Shown here in pieces: positions 62,399 to 64,000 of a DNA stretch of 64,000 bases. The stretch covers positions 1 through 64,000 of the forward strand of contig CALEYL010000054.1 of the NCBI GenBank assembly GCA_937926205.1. Direction: 5' to 3'. The position numbers were made by a program, and so were the translations under genes. The stretch comes from an uncultured Saprospiraceae bacterium (GTDB taxonomy: Bacteria > Bacteroidota > Bacteroidia > Chitinophagales > Saprospiraceae). Below the pieces are notes generated by a model that made no database searches, was not told where the DNA came from, and saw only the letters and a program-made list of their open reading frames with translations. Each line of letters opens with the position of its first letter. Positions within the stretch are counted from its first letter, which is position 1.

Positions 62399-63988
62399 CT
62401 ACTCAGAAATGATGACGAGTCCGGCTTCCAGCGGATGTAAGTTTTCTTTAAGGATTTTGAAAAAATCCCATCCATAAGCCAGGAAATAGGGTAGGAAGTT
62501 GTCGTAGCGTTCCTGCATGCCATTACCGGGAAACAGTTTCTCCCGCAAAGTTCTCAATTGGTTGATTTCCACTTCATGCCGTTGCTTTTCTGCACGCATC
62601 AAACGGTCTTCCAATTGCTCTGCAGCTTTGATTTGTTTAGCGGCCTCCGCCAAAACAGCTTTTTCCAGCGTTGGATCAATCTGACTTGCCTTTTGGCCAA
62701 TGCTTTGGAAAATATCCTGAAGCTTTGCTTTTTCTTCTGCCAGACTTAATTCGGCTCCACTGTGCTCCTGCACATATTGCTTAATCAGGGTTTCTGTTTC
62801 CTCCAGTAAGTTTTCTATGCGAAGCTGGAGTTTATCCAGGCGCTTACCGGTGTTTTTGTCTATCCAGAGAGCAGAATTGCGGCGAACCAGCATGGGGAAA
62901 TTAATCCCGAAATAAGCGAACTGGGATTTGCGTTCGAGCCAGTAAGCTATTTCTCCGCCGCCGCCAACATAAGCCAGATTGGGCAGAATAAGCTCCTGGT
63001 AAAGCGGTCGCATGATGACATTCGGACTAAAGCGATCAGGGTGCTGTTTCAATTCTTCCAGCATCGCTTCTTTGGTGAAAACATAATCCGAATTCAATAC
63101 CTGATACAAACCGCCTTCCAGTACAATGCGTTCTCTTAGTTGGTCCCGCATGTAAAAAAGGTTGATGTCGCGGGCATGTGCCTGGCCGGAAAAACCAGCT
63201 GCTTCCAGCTTCGCGGTTGTATCCTCCACCATTCCCTTTGAAGCCTGTTCCAGCAACTCACGGCGCATAAAAGGCTCGAAAGGCCGCTTTAGTGCCGGAT
63301 GATTCATATCAAGCACCACCAAACCATAAGAGCCAAACAACCGGCTGACAAAATGCGCAGTAGCTGTGCCATAAGTTTTGTGGGTGGAAAAAGATTCTCT
63401 GATCAGGTTCATGATTTCAATGGCATGATCAGATGTTCCCAATATTTCAGCCAGCTCGTTTAAGAGGGGCATCAGGCTATCCGTTTTCATCTTCCCACAG
63501 GGCCCGCTTTCCTGGTTTTCCCACTGGAGTTTTTTGCCGAAAAGGTGAATGTGGTTGATTTCTTCAAAATCGTGATCTTCACCGCCAATGACAAAAACAG
63601 GGACAAAATGATGGTCAGGGTACGCCTGATTTAAAGACTCCGCAAGGTTAATTGCAGAAAATGCCTTGTAAATAAAGTACAAGGGCCCCGTAAGTAAACT
63701 GGGTTGATGGGCTGTTGTCACCGTAAATGTTCTATCTTCCTTTAAGGCAGCTATTTGCGACAAAGAAAGTGCTCCGGCATTGTATTGTTGATACTGTTCC
63801 GACAGAACGCTTACCAAAAGATCCCGATCTGTTTGATCCTTTTTTTTATCCTCGATGATTTGTCTGAAAGCCTCCAGAGAGACCTCGTATTGATAAAAAG
63901 GACGCAAGGCTGGGTTGCCAGTTGAATAAGCAATATCTTTATTTGAAAATTGGGGAATTTGCTGGAAAGGTATGCGTTGGATGTGCAT
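62399..63988 (-). CDS. bshC: Bacillithiol biosynthesis cysteine-adding enzyme
   Basis: A 529-residue protein that adds cysteine to glucosaminyl-malate in the last step of bacillithiol synthesis. Seen: an N-terminal region with FYQYE and TTAHQPSLLTGPLYFIYKA (class I aminoacyl-tRNA-synthetase-like, landmark), GGEDHDFEEINH, and RPLYQELILPNLAYVGGGGEIAYWL, all family hallmarks. A long coiled-coil lies at about residues 385-480. It ends with HPLEAGLVIISE. The gene is complete; the start ATG is 12 nt from the window edge. Its presence implies a bacillithiol redox buffer. Confidence 0.93.
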   Translation of the reverse strand: MHIQRIPFQQIPQFSNKDIAYSTGNPALRPFYQYEVSLEAFRQIIEDKKKDQTDRDLLVSVLSEQYQQYNAGALSLSQIAALKEDRTFTVTTAHQPSLLTGPLYFIYKAFSAINLAESLNQAYPDHHFVPVFVIGGEDHDFEEINHIHLFGKKLQWENQESGPCGKMKTDSLMPLLNELAEILGTSDHAIEIMNLIRESFSTHKTYGTATAHFVSRLFGSYGLVVLDMNHPALKRPFEPFMRRELLEQASKGMVEDTTAKLEAAGFSGQAHARDINLFYMRDQLRERIVLEGGLYQVLNSDYVFTKEAMLEELKQHPDRFSPNVIMRPLYQELILPNLAYVGGGGEIAYWLERKSQFAYFGINFPMLVRRNSALWIDKNTGKRLDKLQLRIENLLEETETLIKQYVQEHSGAELSLAEEKAKLQDIFQSIGQKASQIDPTLEKAVLAEAAKQIKAAEQLEDRLMRAEKQRHEVEINQLRTLREKLFPGNGMQERYDNFLPYFLAYGWDFFKILKENLHPLEAGLVIISE

Positions 63989-64000
63989 CTCGGCTGGTTT

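Noticed and set aside
1..64000. tRNA, rRNA or complete insertion-sequence genes
   Set aside because: I saw no cloverleaf-like sequences, rRNA landmarks or transposase frames on either strand; a computed tRNA/Rfam scan would be decisive.

Overview
The window looks like a chromosomal segment of a Bacteroidota bacterium, most likely a free-living or sludge Saprospiria-type organism. The evidence is a SusC/SusD pair, two proteins with Por (type IX) secretion C-terminal sorting domains, long PKD arrays, ASPIC/UnbV-FG-GAP lipoproteins, a DUF4296 lipoprotein, bacillithiol synthesis (BshC), and several promoters of the Bacteroidota type (TTTG about 20 nt before TAnnTTTG). I see no rRNA, tRNA, CRISPR array, intact insertion sequence or prophage. 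Lineage below phylum is inference.

Layout. 0.1-6 kb: folK, a fused alpha/beta 2-oxoacid dehydrogenase E1, a small unknown gene overlapping a truncated HNH-endonuclease gene, and recQ. 6-11.3 kb: a minus-strand leucine operon in the order leuA-leuC-desaturase-leuD-leuB, with an unexpected membrane fatty-acid desaturase in the middle. 11.3-22.2 kb: housekeeping and conserved Bacteroidota genes (helical-repeat protein, TonB-dependent receptor, SDR, SixA-like phosphatase, DUF4296 lipoprotein, TRIC channel, PD-(D/E)XK nuclease, nucleoside hydrolase, zinc-ribbon membrane protein). 22.3-24 kb: an AT-rich islet with one membrane protein that resembles the sugar-phosphate sensor half of DeoR regulators, bordered by short direct repeats and nested palindromes.

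24-47.2 kb: a co-directional (minus-strand) xylose/xylooligosaccharide utilisation locus of about 23 kb. In transcription order: xylulokinase fused to a LuxR-type HTH, GH3 glycosidase, SSS sodium/sugar symporter, SusC, SusD, two ASPIC/UnbV lipoproteins, a PQQ/FG-GAP-type lipoprotein, xylB, xylA. The inferred flow is glycan capture and import by SusCD, periplasmic trimming by GH3, Na+-coupled uptake, XylA isomerisation, XylB phosphorylation. No hybrid two-component system, ECF sigma/anti-sigma pair or AraC/LacI/ROK regulator is present, so the kinase-HTH fusion at the head of the locus is the obvious candidate regulator. It is the most novel item in the window.

47.2-64 kb: a secreted TlpA-like/dockerin-like protein, a lipB-unknown-thioesterase-purC group, a giant 14-PKD secreted protein with four conserved cysteines in nearly every PKD unit, a second sorting-domain protein, a candidate small RNA unit, a lolD-pncA-rocD-SET group, two unknown genes, and bshC at the right edge.
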